Shown here piece after piece: positions 48,450-56,807 of a DNA stretch of 64,000 bases. Position 1 is the first letter of the stretch. Every line of letters starts with the position of its first letter. Below the pieces are notes generated by a model, which worked only from the letters and a program-made list of their open reading frames with translations, searched no databases and had not been told where the DNA came from. Both the position numbers and the translations under genes were made by a program. The DNA comes from Conexibacter woesei DSM 14684 (lineage in GTDB: Bacteria > Actinomycetota > Thermoleophilia > Solirubrobacterales > Solirubrobacteraceae): assembly GCF_000025265.1 (NCBI RefSeq), contig NC_013739.1, positions 5,256,001-5,320,000 on the forward strand, given 5' to 3'.

Positions 48450-49430
48450 ATGCTTCCCCCGCTGCTCGCGCTGACGCCCGACCCGACGCTCGTGATCGAC
48501 CGCCACGGCACGATCGCCGCGGCCGACGCGCGCCTCGGCGAGCTGGTCGGCTGGGAGCCGGCGGAGCTGGTCGGGCGCTGCTTCGACGCGCTCGTGCCGC
48601 AGGGCGTGCTCGACCCCGACCTGAGACTGACCGCCCGCAGCGCCGACGGCGGCGAGATCCCGATCGAGATCTCCGTCCGCGTCGTCGAGGGGATCGACGG
48701 CGTCGCCGGACCCGCGCTCGCGGTCGCGATCCGCGACGTGACGCTGCGCCGCCGCAGAGCCGCCGGGCTGAGAGCGTCCGCCGAGCGCTTCCGGATGCAG
48801 GCGGCCGAGGCGGAGCGCGCCCGCTGGGCGCGCGAGCTGCACGACGAGACGTTGCAGGGGCTCGCTGCGCTGCACGTGCTGCTCTCCTCCGGCGTGCGCG
48901 CGAAGACGCCGGAGCTGATGCGCGAGCGGATCGGGCTCGCGCAGGAGCAGATCGAGGGCGCGATGGAGAACCTGCGCGGGCTGATCAACGACCTGCGGCC
49001 CGCCGCGCTCGACGAGCTGGGCCTGGAGGCGTCGGTCCGCGACCTCGCCGAGCGCGTGCAGAGCGTCTACGGGATCGAGATCGAGACGCGCGTCGCGCTG
49101 CGCGGCGACGACGGCGCCCCGCGGCGGCTCGCGACCGAGGTCGAGACGACCGCCTACCGCGTCGTGCAGGAGTGCCTCTCCAACGCCGCCCGGCATGCGG
49201 GCGCGACCCGCATCGCGGTCGAGATCACCCAGCCGCACGGCGCCGCGACCCTCCGCGTCCGCGTGCGCGACGACGGCCACGGCTTCGCCGCCGAGGAGAC
49301 CGACAGCGGCGGCGGCTACGGCCTGCGCTCGATGCGCGAGCGCGTCGACCTGCTCGAAGGCGAGCTGACGCTGTCGAGCGGCAGCGACGCCGGCACCGAG
49401 ATCGTCGCCGTGCTGCCGCTGACTAGCTGA
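48450..49430 (+). CDS. PAS-containing sensor histidine kinase (NarX class)
   Basis: A 326-residue soluble kinase. A PAS domain (about 8-105: DPTLVIDRHGTIAAADARLGELVGWEPAELVGRCFDALVP) precedes the HisKA_3 box ARWARELHDETLQGLAAL (phospho-His in the ELHDE motif) and an ATPase domain with AYRVVQECLSNAARHAGA, VRDDGHGF and GYGLRSMRERV. There are no membrane spans, so it senses a cytosolic ligand or redox state. The response-regulator gene is convergent and overlaps its 3' end by eight bases, so the two form a two-component pair despite opposite strands. Confidence 0.9.
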   Translation: MLPPLLALTPDPTLVIDRHGTIAAADARLGELVGWEPAELVGRCFDALVPQGVLDPDLRLTARSADGGEIPIEISVRVVEGIDGVAGPALAVAIRDVTLRRRRAAGLRASAERFRMQAAEAERARWARELHDETLQGLAALHVLLSSGVRAKTPELMRERIGLAQEQIEGAMENLRGLINDLRPAALDELGLEASVRDLAERVQSVYGIEIETRVALRGDDGAPRRLATEVETTAYRVVQECLSNAARHAGATRIAVEITQPHGAATLRVRVRDDGHGFAAEETDSGGGYGLRSMRERVDLLEGELTLSSGSDAGTEIVAVLPLTS

Positions 49431-50079
49431 GGTCCGACGCGTCGACCAGGCCGCGCTCGAGCGCGTAGTCGACGAGGTCCGAGCGGCGCGAGCGGCCGAG
49501 CTTGCGCTGGATCCGCGCGCGGTGAGACTCGACCGTGCGGACGCTGAGGAACAGCCGCTCGGCGATCTCGCGGTTGGTCAGGCCGCGGGCGATCAGCCGC
49601 AGCACCTCCAGCTCGCGCGCAGTCAGCTCGGGCGCGGCGCCGGCGGCGGCCGCCGCCGTGGCGGCGAGCCGGGCGCCGAGCTGCGGCTCCAGGTAGGTGC
49701 CGCCGGCCATCACCGCCGCGATCGCCTCCAGCAGGTGGCCGCCGGCCGCCTCCTTCGGGACGTAGCCGGTCGCGCCGAGCCGCAGCGCCTCGCCGGCGTA
49801 GGACGGGTCGCGCTGCGCGGTCAGCACGACGACGCGCGTCTGCGGGCTGCTCGCGCGCAGCCGCGGGATCGCCGGCAGGCTCGGCTCGCCGGGCATGTGC
49901 AGGTCGAGCACGAGCACGTCCGGTCTCAGCCGCGCGACCGCGTCGACCGCGGCGGTCACGTCGCCCGCCTCGGCGACGACCTCGATCGCCGGCTCGGACT
50001 CCAGCAGCAGGCGCAGGCCGCTGCGGACGACGACGTGGTCGTCGGCGAGCACGACGGTCAACGGGTTCGGGACGGACAT
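49423..50079 (-). CDS. LuxR-type response regulator
   Basis: A 218-residue NarL/FixJ regulator. The receiver has VLADDHVVVRSG, the phosphoacceptor in VLVLDLHMPGEP and the Lys in GYVPKEAAGG. The helix-turn-helix reads LTARELEVLRLIARGLTNREIAERLFLSVRTVESHRARIQRKL. It is the natural partner of the PAS kinase with which it converges. Its promoter region is shared with a type III polyketide synthase gene and contains a 19-bp palindrome, so it may regulate that operon. Confidence 0.9.
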   Translation of the reverse strand: MSVPNPLTVVLADDHVVVRSGLRLLLESEPAIEVVAEAGDVTAAVDAVARLRPDVLVLDLHMPGEPSLPAIPRLRASSPQTRVVVLTAQRDPSYAGEALRLGATGYVPKEAAGGHLLEAIAAVMAGGTYLEPQLGARLAATAAAAAGAAPELTARELEVLRLIARGLTNREIAERLFLSVRTVESHRARIQRKLGRSRRSDLVDYALERGLVDASDLS

Positions 50080-50106
50080 CGCTCGCCCCACCCTACGAGA
50101 CGGAGC

Positions 50107-50125
50107 TTGCGTAGCAACTACGCAA
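50107..50125. promoter_or_regulatory. 19-bp palindrome in the regulator/PKS divergent region
   Basis: TTGCGTAG-CAA-CTACGCAA is a perfect inverted repeat. Flanking bases extend it imperfectly (CGGAG at 50101-50105 and CTCCG at 50131-50135). It lies 28 bases upstream of the response-regulator start and 88 upstream of the polyketide synthase start. Probable operator. Confidence 0.55.
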
Positions 50126-50212
50126 CGCGACTCCGTAGCGCGACGCCACCGCAGGACTGCGGCCTCGCCCGTCTTGTGGGCTCCCGGGGCGAGCTTCAGG
50201 GTTCGGGGGCAC

Positions 50213-51310
50213 ATGAACTCCGCCACGCTCGCCCCGACTCCCGCCGCATCCGGTGCCGCCGCACGCCGCGCCGGACCGCTTCCGACGATCGCCGGCCTCG
50301 CCACGGCCGCGCCCCCGCAGGTCTACGAGCAGCGCGACATGCTCGCGCTGCTTGGCCTCGCCGGCGACGAGTTCGCCGAAGGGATCTTCGACCGCTGCGG
50401 CGTCCAGCGCCGCCATCTCGGAACGCCGCCGGAGCTGTGGGCGACGACGCTGCAGGCGCGCACCGCGCACACCGAGCGGCTGCTCGCCGGGCTCGCGACG
50501 CAGGCCGTCGACCAGCTCGACTTCGACCCCGCCGACGTCGCGGTCGTCGTCGCGGGCACCTACTACGGACTCGGCGGCCCGACGATCGCCCACCGCATCG
50601 TCGAGCACTGCGGCCTCGCGCCCGAGACCGACAAGTACCACCTGCTCGGCGTCGGCTGCGCCTCCGCCGTCCCGCTGCTGCGGCTCGCCGCGCAGGCGCT
50701 GAGCGACCATCCCGGCAAGCAGGCGCTCGTCGTCGCGGCGGAGTGCGTCAGCGGCTTCCTGACGACCTGCGCGCCAGGCGACGCGAAGGTCAAGATCGTC
50801 GGCTCCTCGCTGTTCGGCGACGGCTGCGCCGCCGCGCTGCTGACGCTCGGCGAGGCGCGCGAGGACACGACGCCGCGCCCGCGGATCCTCGACAGCGTCG
50901 TCCACCAGATCCCCGACTCGCTCGACGAGGTCCGCTTCGCCGTCACCGCCGACGACAGCCACATGAACATGAGCCGCGCGCTGCCGGTGATCGCCGCGAA
51001 CGACCTGCGCGGGCTCGTCGACGACTTCCTCGCGCGGAGCGGGCTCACGCGCGGCGACGTCGACCACTGGATCGCCCACCCCGGCGGCCGCGGGATCCTC
51101 GACGGCATCCGCGCCGGGCTGGAGCTGACGGAAGAGGACGTCGCGCCGAGCGCCGCGGTGCTCGCCGAGAACGGCAACGTCGGCACGCCGTCGGCGCTGT
51201 TCGTGCTGGAGCGCGTGCACGAGCTGCGCGATCCGCAGCCGGGCGAGCGCGGCCTGATGGTGACGATCGGACCGGGCGTGACGATCGGCATGGCGCTGGT
51301 GCAGTGGTGA
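50213..51310 (+). CDS. Type III polyketide synthase (chalcone/stilbene synthase-like)
   Basis: A 365-residue thiolase-fold condensing enzyme. The Cys-His-Asn triad is visible as Cys149 in LLGVGCASAVPLL, His289 in WIAHPGGRGIL and Asn322 in ENGNVGTPSALFVL. The N-terminus (LPTIAGLATAAPPQVYEQ, RCGVQRRHL) and the end LMVTIGPGVTIGMALVQW fit bacterial type III synthases. It extends an acyl-CoA starter with malonyl-CoA to a pyrone, phenol or long-chain resorcinol. The following gene, 20 bases on, is sulfotransferase-like, so the product may be sulfated or the second enzyme may act on a related alcohol. A palindrome lies in its promoter region. Confidence 0.88.
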   Translation: MNSATLAPTPAASGAAARRAGPLPTIAGLATAAPPQVYEQRDMLALLGLAGDEFAEGIFDRCGVQRRHLGTPPELWATTLQARTAHTERLLAGLATQAVDQLDFDPADVAVVVAGTYYGLGGPTIAHRIVEHCGLAPETDKYHLLGVGCASAVPLLRLAAQALSDHPGKQALVVAAECVSGFLTTCAPGDAKVKIVGSSLFGDGCAAALLTLGEAREDTTPRPRILDSVVHQIPDSLDEVRFAVTADDSHMNMSRALPVIAANDLRGLVDDFLARSGLTRGDVDHWIAHPGGRGILDGIRAGLELTEEDVAPSAAVLAENGNVGTPSALFVLERVHELRDPQPGERGLMVTIGPGVTIGMALVQW

Positions 51311-51330
51311 ACCACGAGGGAGGAACGACG

Positions 51331-51978
51331 ATGAAGCTGATCGGAGCCGGCTACGGCCGCACGGGGACGATGTCGCTGAAGGCGGCGCTGGAGCTGATCG
51401 ACCACGGTCCCTGCTTCCACATGATCGACCTCGTCCGCCAGCCGGAGCTGCTGCCGCCGTGGGAGCGCGCCGTCGCGGGCGAGCGGATCGACTGGACGCA
51501 GGCGCTCGACGGCTGGGGCTCGACGATCGACTGGCCCGGCTGCTACTTCTGGGAGCAGCACGTCGAGACGTGGCCCGACGCCCCGGTGCTGCTGAACACG
51601 CGCGACCCCGAGGCGTGGTACCGCTCGTGCCTCGACTCGATCTTCGCCGCGAAGGAGATGGCCAAGCGCGGCGAGCTGAGAGGCAACACCGAGAACGCGC
51701 CGCCCGCCGAGGTGATGCAGATGGTCAATGGCGTGATCTGGGACGGCACGTTCGACGGGCGCTTCCTCGACAAGGAGTACGCGTTCGAGGTCTTCCACAG
51801 ACACCACGAGGACGTCAAGGCGCGCGTCCCGGCCGACCAGCTGCTCGTGTTCGAGGTCAAGCAGGGCTGGCAGCCGCTGTGCGACTTCCTCGGCGTGCCG
51901 GTGCCGGACGAGCCGTTCCCGCACCTCAACGACACCGCGTCGTTCCGCGCCATGTTCGGTATGCCAGCCGCCGCGTAG
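51331..51978 (+). CDS. Sulfotransferase family protein
   Basis: A 215-residue protein of the small sulfotransferase-4 type. The PAPS 5'-phosphate loop is GAGYGRTGTMSLKAAL at the N-terminus, and the 3'-phosphate region resembles VLLNTRDPEAWYRSCLDSI. LLVFEVKQGWQPLCDFLGVPVPDEPFPHLNDT is the usual C-terminal signature. It transfers sulfate from PAPS to a hydroxyl group. It lies 20 bases after the type III polyketide synthase with a GAGGGAGGAACG site, probably in one transcript. The acceptor might be the polyketide product, which is inference. Confidence 0.8.
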   Translation: MKLIGAGYGRTGTMSLKAALELIDHGPCFHMIDLVRQPELLPPWERAVAGERIDWTQALDGWGSTIDWPGCYFWEQHVETWPDAPVLLNTRDPEAWYRSCLDSIFAAKEMAKRGELRGNTENAPPAEVMQMVNGVIWDGTFDGRFLDKEYAFEVFHRHHEDVKARVPADQLLVFEVKQGWQPLCDFLGVPVPDEPFPHLNDTASFRAMFGMPAAA

Positions 51979-52011
51979 CGCAGCCGCCCGCTGCGGGAAG
52001 ACTGAGCGGCG

Positions 52012-53673
52012 ATGGTGTCGCCGCTCACGTCTCCCGCCTCGCCGTTCCCGCTCGCCGCCGCCTCCGAGGGTGGCGGCGCGCACTTCGACGTCGTCCTGCT
52101 CGGCGTGCTCGCCGGCGTGACGGTCCTGCTGCTGCTCGCGTACCACTCGCGCGTCCCGTACCCGATCTGGCTCGTCGTCGGCGGTGGCGCGCTCGCGTTC
52201 GTGCCGGGCCTCCCGCAGGTCGAGCTCGACCCGGACCTCGTCCTGCTCGTGATCCTGCCGCCGCTGCTCTATGCGGCGGCGTTCTTCTCGTCGCTGCGCG
52301 ACCTGCGCGCGAACCTGCGCCCGATCGGGATGCTCGCGATCGGGCTCGTCGTCGCCACGACGCTCGTCGTCGGCGTCGTCGCGCACATGGTCGTCGACGA
52401 CCTCAGCTGGGCCGCGGCCTTCACGCTCGGCGCGGTGCTGTCCCCGACCGACCCGGTCGCCGCGACCGCGATCGCCTCGCGCGCGGGGGCGCCGCGCCGC
52501 TTCGTCACGATCGTCGAGGGCGAATCGCTCGTCAACGACTCGACCGCGCTGATCATCTACAAGGCGGCCGTCGCGGCGGTGCTGACCGGCTCGTTCTCGC
52601 TGCTCGACGCCGGCTTCGACTTCGTCATGGGCGCGGCCGCCGGGATCGCGATCGGGATCGCGATCGGTGCCGTGATCGCGCGGATCCGGCGGGTCGTCGA
52701 CGACCCGCCGACCGAGATCACGATCTCGCTGCTGACGCCGTACTTCGCCTACCTGCCGGCGGAGGCGCTCGGCGTCAGCGCCGTGCTGGCGGCGGTGACC
52801 TCCGGCATCTGGCTCGGCTGGCGCTCGCCGGAGCTGATCACGCCCGCGACGCGAATCCAGGCGTTCTCGGTCTGGGAGATCCTCGTGTTCGTCCTCAACG
52901 CGGCGCTGTTCGTGCTCGTCGGCCTGCAGCTGCCGGGGATCGTCGAGCAGATCTCCGACGACTACGCCGCCGGCCAGCTCGCGCTGTGGGGCGCGCTGGT
53001 CGCGGTGACCGTGATCCTCGTCCGCTTCGCGTGGGTCTTCCCGCTCACCTACCTGCCCGGCCTGCTCTCGCGCCGCGTGCGCGAACGCAACCCGTTCCCG
53101 CCGGTGACGAGCGTCCTGCTGATCTCCTGGACGGGCATGCGCGGCGCCGTCTCGCTCGCCGCCGCACTCGCGATCCCGCTGACGCTCGACGACGGCAGCC
53201 CGTTCCCCGGCCGCGACCTGATCGTCTTCCTCGTCTACGTCACGATCCTCGTGACGATCCTGGCGCAGGGGTTGACGCTGGCGCCGCTGATCCGCCTGCT
53301 CGGCGTCGAGGACGACGGCAAGGTCGAGCGGCTGGAGGCGAAGGCGCGCGTGAAGGCGGCGAAGCGGGCGATCGCGCGGATCGACGAGCTGGCCGCCGAG
53401 GACTGGGTCGGCGACCTCACCGCCGAGCGGATGCGCGGGCTCTACGAGTTCCGCATCCAGCGCTTCCGCTCTCGCTTCGACGACGAGGACGACGGCGCGG
53501 TGGAGGCGAGGTCGCTCGCCTACCAGCGGCTGCGCCGCGAGGCGCTCGGGGCGGAGCGCGCCGAGATCATCCGGCTGCGCAACGAGGGCGTCATCAACGA
53601 CGCGGTGCTGCACACGATCGAGCGCGACCTCGACCTCGAGGACACGCGGCTCGACCTCGACGGCTCGGGCTAG
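52012..53673 (+). CDS. CPA1-type Na+/H+ antiporter
   Basis: A 553-residue monovalent cation/proton antiporter. Twelve or so membrane spans include the ion-binding motif VLSPTDPVAATAIA and the ESLVNDSTALIIYK span with the second Asp, then SWTGMRGAVSLAAALAI, all typical of the NhaP/YjcE group. The C-terminal 130 residues are cytosolic, charged and helical (KVERLEAKARVKAAKRAIARIDEL). It exports Na+ or K+ in exchange for protons. ATG at 52012, 33 bases after the sulfotransferase. A 36-bp tandem repeat starts seven bases after the stop. Confidence 0.92.
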   Translation: MVSPLTSPASPFPLAAASEGGGAHFDVVLLGVLAGVTVLLLLAYHSRVPYPIWLVVGGGALAFVPGLPQVELDPDLVLLVILPPLLYAAAFFSSLRDLRANLRPIGMLAIGLVVATTLVVGVVAHMVVDDLSWAAAFTLGAVLSPTDPVAATAIASRAGAPRRFVTIVEGESLVNDSTALIIYKAAVAAVLTGSFSLLDAGFDFVMGAAAGIAIGIAIGAVIARIRRVVDDPPTEITISLLTPYFAYLPAEALGVSAVLAAVTSGIWLGWRSPELITPATRIQAFSVWEILVFVLNAALFVLVGLQLPGIVEQISDDYAAGQLALWGALVAVTVILVRFAWVFPLTYLPGLLSRRVRERNPFPPVTSVLLISWTGMRGAVSLAAALAIPLTLDDGSPFPGRDLIVFLVYVTILVTILAQGLTLAPLIRLLGVEDDGKVERLEAKARVKAAKRAIARIDELAAEDWVGDLTAERMRGLYEFRIQRFRSRFDDEDDGAVEARSLAYQRLRREALGAERAEIIRLRNEGVINDAVLHTIERDLDLEDTRLDLDGSG

Positions 53674-53680
53674 CCGGCGC

Positions 53681-53805
53681 GCGCGGCTCAGCCCGGCTGC
53701 ACGGCTCAGTCCGCCCGCGCGGCTCAGCCCGGCTGCACGGCTCAGTCCCCCCGCGCGGCTCAGCCCGGCTGCACGGCTCAGTCCCCCCGCGCGGCTCAGC
53801 CGGCG
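53681..53805. repeat. 36-bp direct tandem repeat (about 3.4 copies)
   Basis: Units begin at 53681, 53717, 53753 and a partial one at 53789. Each starts GCGCGGCTCAGCCCGGCTGC and continues with a second CGGCTCAG. Copies differ at one or two bases near the end. The array fills the gap between the antiporter stop and the TetR stop and covers that stop codon. It may vary in copy number or act in termination. Confidence 0.85.
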
Positions 53806-54368
53806 AGCACGCTGTGCAGCGTCGTGCGCAGCACGGCAGCCGCGCTCGCCTGGTCGATCCGGCCGGCGCGGACGTCGTCGCCGGTCGCGTGCAGGAGCGC
53901 GTAGAAGACGGTCACGAGCCAGTCGGCGGGCAGGTCGGTGCGGAACGCGCCCTCGGCGCGGCCGCGCTCGATCAGCTCGCGCACCGGCACCATCGCCTGC
54001 TCGTGGCTCGCGCGCAGCCGCTCGGCCGACAGCAGCTCGGCCGCCGTCCGCGCCATCCCCGAGTGGCGGTCGAGCACCTGCCAGCTCGCGTCGACGACGC
54101 GGTCGAGCGCGTCGCGCGCCGGCCCCGACGCCGGGTCGGCCGCCGCCAGCGCCGCGAGCGCCCCCTTCACGGCGCGCCGGACGACGGCCTCCAGCAGCGC
54201 CGCGACGCTGTCGAAGTGGGCGTACACGGTCACGCGCGAGACGCCCGACTCGGCCGCGACGGCGGCGATCGTGACCGTCGCGCTGCGCGCCAGCAGCCGC
54301 TCGACCGCGTCGAGGATCGCGCTGACGTTGCGCTCCGCGGTCGCGCGGCGGTGGTCGGTGGCGGCCAT
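53796..54368 (-). CDS. TetR family repressor next to an MFS efflux gene
   Basis: A 190-residue regulator. The helix-turn-helix reads NVSAILDAVERLLARSATVTIAAVAAESGVSRVTVYAHFDSVAALLEAVV; the effector domain is helical (RTAAELLSAERLRASHEQAMVPVRELIERGRAEGAF). ATG at 54368; a GTG three codons earlier is possible. It is encoded just after the MFS transporter on the same strand, with a 15-bp inverted repeat in between. It probably represses the transporter through the palindromes at 56008-56066. Its stop codon is part of the tandem repeat array. Confidence 0.85.
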   Translation of the reverse strand: MAATDHRRATAERNVSAILDAVERLLARSATVTIAAVAAESGVSRVTVYAHFDSVAALLEAVVRRAVKGALAALAAADPASGPARDALDRVVDASWQVLDRHSGMARTAAELLSAERLRASHEQAMVPVRELIERGRAEGAFRTDLPADWLVTVFYALLHATGDDVRAGRIDQASAAAVLRTTLHSVLAG

Positions 54369-54391
54369 TGAGCCCACGCTACCGGTTGGGC

Positions 54392-54432
54392 CGTCCTGGA
54401 TTGGTGTCGCATGCGAGCACCAATCCAGGACG
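54392..54432 (-). terminator. 15-bp inverted repeat between the MFS and TetR genes
   Basis: CGTCCTGGATTGGTG (54392-54406) and CACCAATCCAGGACG (54418-54432) are perfect complements; the 11-base centre contains TCGCATGCGA, itself a palindrome. Less GC-rich than its surroundings. Likely a terminator of the MFS transcript or an operator of the TetR gene. Confidence 0.55.
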
Positions 54433-54437
54433 ACCGC

Positions 54438-55994
54438 TCAGTGCATCGCGGCGCGTGCGCCCGGCGCGGGCCGCACGGCCGGGAGCGCGACGAGCGCGAC
54501 GACGGTGAGCGCGGCCGCGATCAGGCCGGCGGCGAGGAAGCCATCGCCGTAGCCGGCGGCCGGGTCGCCGTCCGCCAGCGCGCCGGCGGCGACGGCGGAG
54601 AGGACCGCGACGCCGAGCGCGGCGCCGAGCTCGTGGGCGGTCGTCATCAGCCCCGAGGCGAGCCCGGCCTGCTCGTGGCGGACCTCCGCCATCGCCGTCA
54701 CCGAGACCGCGACGAACGCGAGCCCGACGCCGGCGCCGAGCAGCAGCAGCCCCGGCAGCAGGTCGCTGCCGTAGGCGGCGCGCGGCGGCGCCGCGGCGAG
54801 CAGCAGCGCACCGGCCGTGACGAGCACGAGCCCGCCGACCGCGACCGTGCGCGAGCCGGCGTGCGGCAGCAGCCGCGACGCGGCGTGGGCGCCGGCCAGG
54901 ATCACGAGCGCGAGCGGCAGGAACGCGAGCCCGGTCTCCAGTGCGCTCGCGCCGAGCACCTCCTGCAGGTAGAGCGTGTTGAGGAAGAACGCGCCGACGA
55001 GGATGCCGGTCGCACCGAGCATCACCGCCGCGCTCGCGACGAGCGGCCGCTCGCGCCAGGTCGCGGGCGGCACGAGCGGAGCGGCGGCGCTCCGCTCGAC
55101 GGCGGCGAAGGCGGCCAGCAGCAGCGCGCCGCCGCCGAGCAGGCCGAGCGTGCGCAGCGAGCCCCAACCGTGCTCGGCGGCGCCGTCGAGCCCCAGCACG
55201 ACGAGCACGAGCCCGGCCATCACGGTCAGCGCGCCGGCGACGTCGAGCCGGCCGCGCGAGCGCGAGGCGGCGGCGCTCGGCGCGGCGGCGACGCTCGGCG
55301 CGTGGCTCGGCCCCTCGGCCGCAGCGCCGTGCGAGTCCGCGGCGCCGTGCGAGTCCGCGGCGCCGTGCGAGTCTGGGGCGGCTCGCGCCGGCACGAGCGC
55401 GGCGACGCCGAGGCCGGCGCCGATCCCGATCGGGACGTTGACGTAGAAGACCCACTCCCAGCTCAGCGCCGAGGTCAGCACGCCGCCGACGAGCACGCCG
55501 ACGGCGGCGCCGGCGCTGCCGATCGCGCCCCAGACGCCGAGCGCGACCGCGCGCTGGTGGCCGTCGTAGGCGGTCGTCACGAGCGCCAGCGCGGCCGGCA
55601 CGAGCAGGGCCGCGCCGACGCCCTGCACGGCCCGCGCGACGACGAGCACATCGGCCGTCGGCGCGAGGCCGCTGGCGAGCGACGCGGCCGTGAAGACGAC
55701 GAGGCCGGCGAGGAAGACGGGGCGCCGGCCGAGCACGTCGGCGGCGCGGCCGCCGAGCAGCATCAGGCCGCCGGTGAACAGCACGTAGGCGGTGATGACC
55801 CATTGCAGGTCGGCGGGAGCGAAGCCGAGGTCGCTGCCGATGCTCGGCAGCGCGACGTTCACGACGGTGACGTCGAGGATGACCATGAACTGCGCCGCGC
55901 ACAGCAGCGCGAGCAGCGTCCACGAACGGCGCGGCGGTGGCGGGCCATGGTGGCCGTGAGCGTCGTGGTCGGGGTGGGCCGGAGCGTGGTGCAT
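54438..55994 (-). CDS. DHA2-type MFS drug efflux transporter (EmrB/QacA-like)
   Basis: A 518-residue permease with about 14 spans. Motif A-like LLGGRAADVLGRRPVFLAGL, TVVNVALPSIGSDLGFAPADLQWVITAYVL (motif D1 region) and GAALGVAVLSAVAAGAL-type late spans fit the drug:H+ antiporter-2 family. A His-rich N-terminus (HHAPAHPDHDAHGHHGPP) precedes span 1 and might bind metal. A hydrophilic loop in the middle carries three copies of the hexapeptide DSHGAA, coded by an 18-bp tandem repeat. Expression probably starts at TTGACA-18-TATCCT overlapped by operator palindromes. Next on the strand is its TetR gene. Confidence 0.9.
   Translation of the reverse strand: MHHAPAHPDHDAHGHHGPPPPRRSWTLLALLCAAQFMVILDVTVVNVALPSIGSDLGFAPADLQWVITAYVLFTGGLMLLGGRAADVLGRRPVFLAGLVVFTAASLASGLAPTADVLVVARAVQGVGAALLVPAALALVTTAYDGHQRAVALGVWGAIGSAGAAVGVLVGGVLTSALSWEWVFYVNVPIGIGAGLGVAALVPARAAPDSHGAADSHGAADSHGAAAEGPSHAPSVAAAPSAAASRSRGRLDVAGALTVMAGLVLVVLGLDGAAEHGWGSLRTLGLLGGGALLLAAFAAVERSAAAPLVPPATWRERPLVASAAVMLGATGILVGAFFLNTLYLQEVLGASALETGLAFLPLALVILAGAHAASRLLPHAGSRTVAVGGLVLVTAGALLLAAAPPRAAYGSDLLPGLLLLGAGVGLAFVAVSVTAMAEVRHEQAGLASGLMTTAHELGAALGVAVLSAVAAGALADGDPAAGYGDGFLAAGLIAAALTVVALVALPAVRPAPGARAAMH
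55324..55377. repeat. 18-bp tandem repeat inside the MFS gene
   Basis: Three copies of GCGCCGTGCGAGTCCGCG, the last with changes at its end. It codes for repeats of Asp-Ser-His-Gly-Ala-Ala in a cytosolic or periplasmic loop. Frame-preserving, so copy-number changes would alter loop length only. Confidence 0.8.
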
Positions 55995-56007
55995 GGCGGC
56001 GTTCCAA

Positions 56008-56066
56008 TGGGTTGACAGCAGTGTCTACCCAGAGGATAGACACGCATTTACATTGCTGTCAACCCA
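56008..56066. promoter_or_regulatory. Promoter with nested operator palindromes, MFS/secreted-protein divergent region
   Basis: TGGGTTGACAGCA (56008-56020) pairs with TGCTGTCAACCCA (56054-56066); inside, GTGTCTA (56021-56027) pairs with TAGACAC (56037-56043). On the minus strand TTGACA (56062-56057) is followed after 18 bases by TATCCT, a fair sigma70-type promoter for the MFS gene. A mirrored TTGACA lies on the plus strand. The TetR protein encoded downstream is the likely binder. Confidence 0.65.
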
Positions 56067-56114
56067 CCGAGTCCGCGCAACTCGCACGCGCCAACGCCGT
56101 TGACGCGGTCGACC

Positions 56115-56765
56115 ATGCGCATTCCCACGCTCCTCCCCCTCCTCGTCCTCGCCGCCCTCGTCGGCGCCGCCGCGCCCGCCGGCGCCGCCACCCCGCAGCA
56201 GATCATCAGAGACTGCTCCGGATCGCCGACCGGCCTGCTGCGCGGCACCTACACGCAGGCGGAGCTGCGCGCCGCGCTCAACCGAGCGCACGGCGAGGTC
56301 GCCGAGTACACCGGCTGTCCCGACGCGATCCGCGCGAAGATGCGCGAGCTGGCCAGGGAGAGCGCGCGCGGCGGCGAGGGGAGCGGCGGGGGCGGTACGG
56401 GCGACGGCGGAGGCGGCGGACCGGCCGGCGGCGGGAGCGGCGCCGGCGCGGCCGGCGGCGACGGGGCCGGCGGCGGGCCTGCCGGGGACGGCGGGGCGGG
56501 CGGGGGCGGTGCCGGCGGGACAGGCGGCGACGAAACGACCGCCGACAGCGGGCCGGCCTCACCGCCGCCGCACCAGGCCGGCAGCAGCGTGCCGGTGCAG
56601 CTCGCGGGCGGACCGGTGGTGCCGGGACTCGGCGGCGTCGAGACCGACGGCACGCAGGCGCTGCCGCTGCCGCTGCTCGCCTTCTTCGCGCTGCTGCTCG
56701 CGACCGCCGCCGGCGTCGGCGCCGCGTCGGCCGGCCGGCTGCTGCGGGTTCGCGGGCGCGCCTGA
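56115..56765 (+). CDS. Secreted, C-terminally anchored Gly-rich protein
   Basis: A 216-residue protein. The signal peptide (RIPTLLPLLVLAALVGAAAPAGA) is followed by a short Cys-containing domain (QIIRDCSGSPTGLLRGTYTQAELRAALNRAHGEVAEYTGCPDAIRAKM), a Gly/Ala-rich linker of about 60 residues, and a C-terminal membrane span (LPLPLLAFFALLLATAAGVGAASAGRLL) ending in Arg residues. This layout suits a cell-surface protein held by its C-terminal helix. The two Cys may form a disulfide. The family is often seen in Solirubrobacterales but has no known function that I recall. Start ATG at 56115. Confidence 0.7.
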   Translation: MRIPTLLPLLVLAALVGAAAPAGAATPQQIIRDCSGSPTGLLRGTYTQAELRAALNRAHGEVAEYTGCPDAIRAKMRELARESARGGEGSGGGGTGDGGGGGPAGGGSGAGAAGGDGAGGGPAGDGGAGGGGAGGTGGDETTADSGPASPPPHQAGSSVPVQLAGGPVVPGLGGVETDGTQALPLPLLAFFALLLATAAGVGAASAGRLLRVRGRA

Positions 56766-56807
56766 ACGTGCGGCGAGGGCCCGCGTCGGGCGCCCGGCGC
56801 GCCCGAC

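Noticed and set aside
50563-53613. A 1016-residue minus-strand frame
   Set aside because: Its translation is Arg/Asp/Val low complexity and lies antisense to the PKS, sulfotransferase and antiporter genes, which have clear motifs.
53681-53805. CRISPR array
   Set aside because: The units are directly adjacent with no variable spacers, and there are no cas genes.
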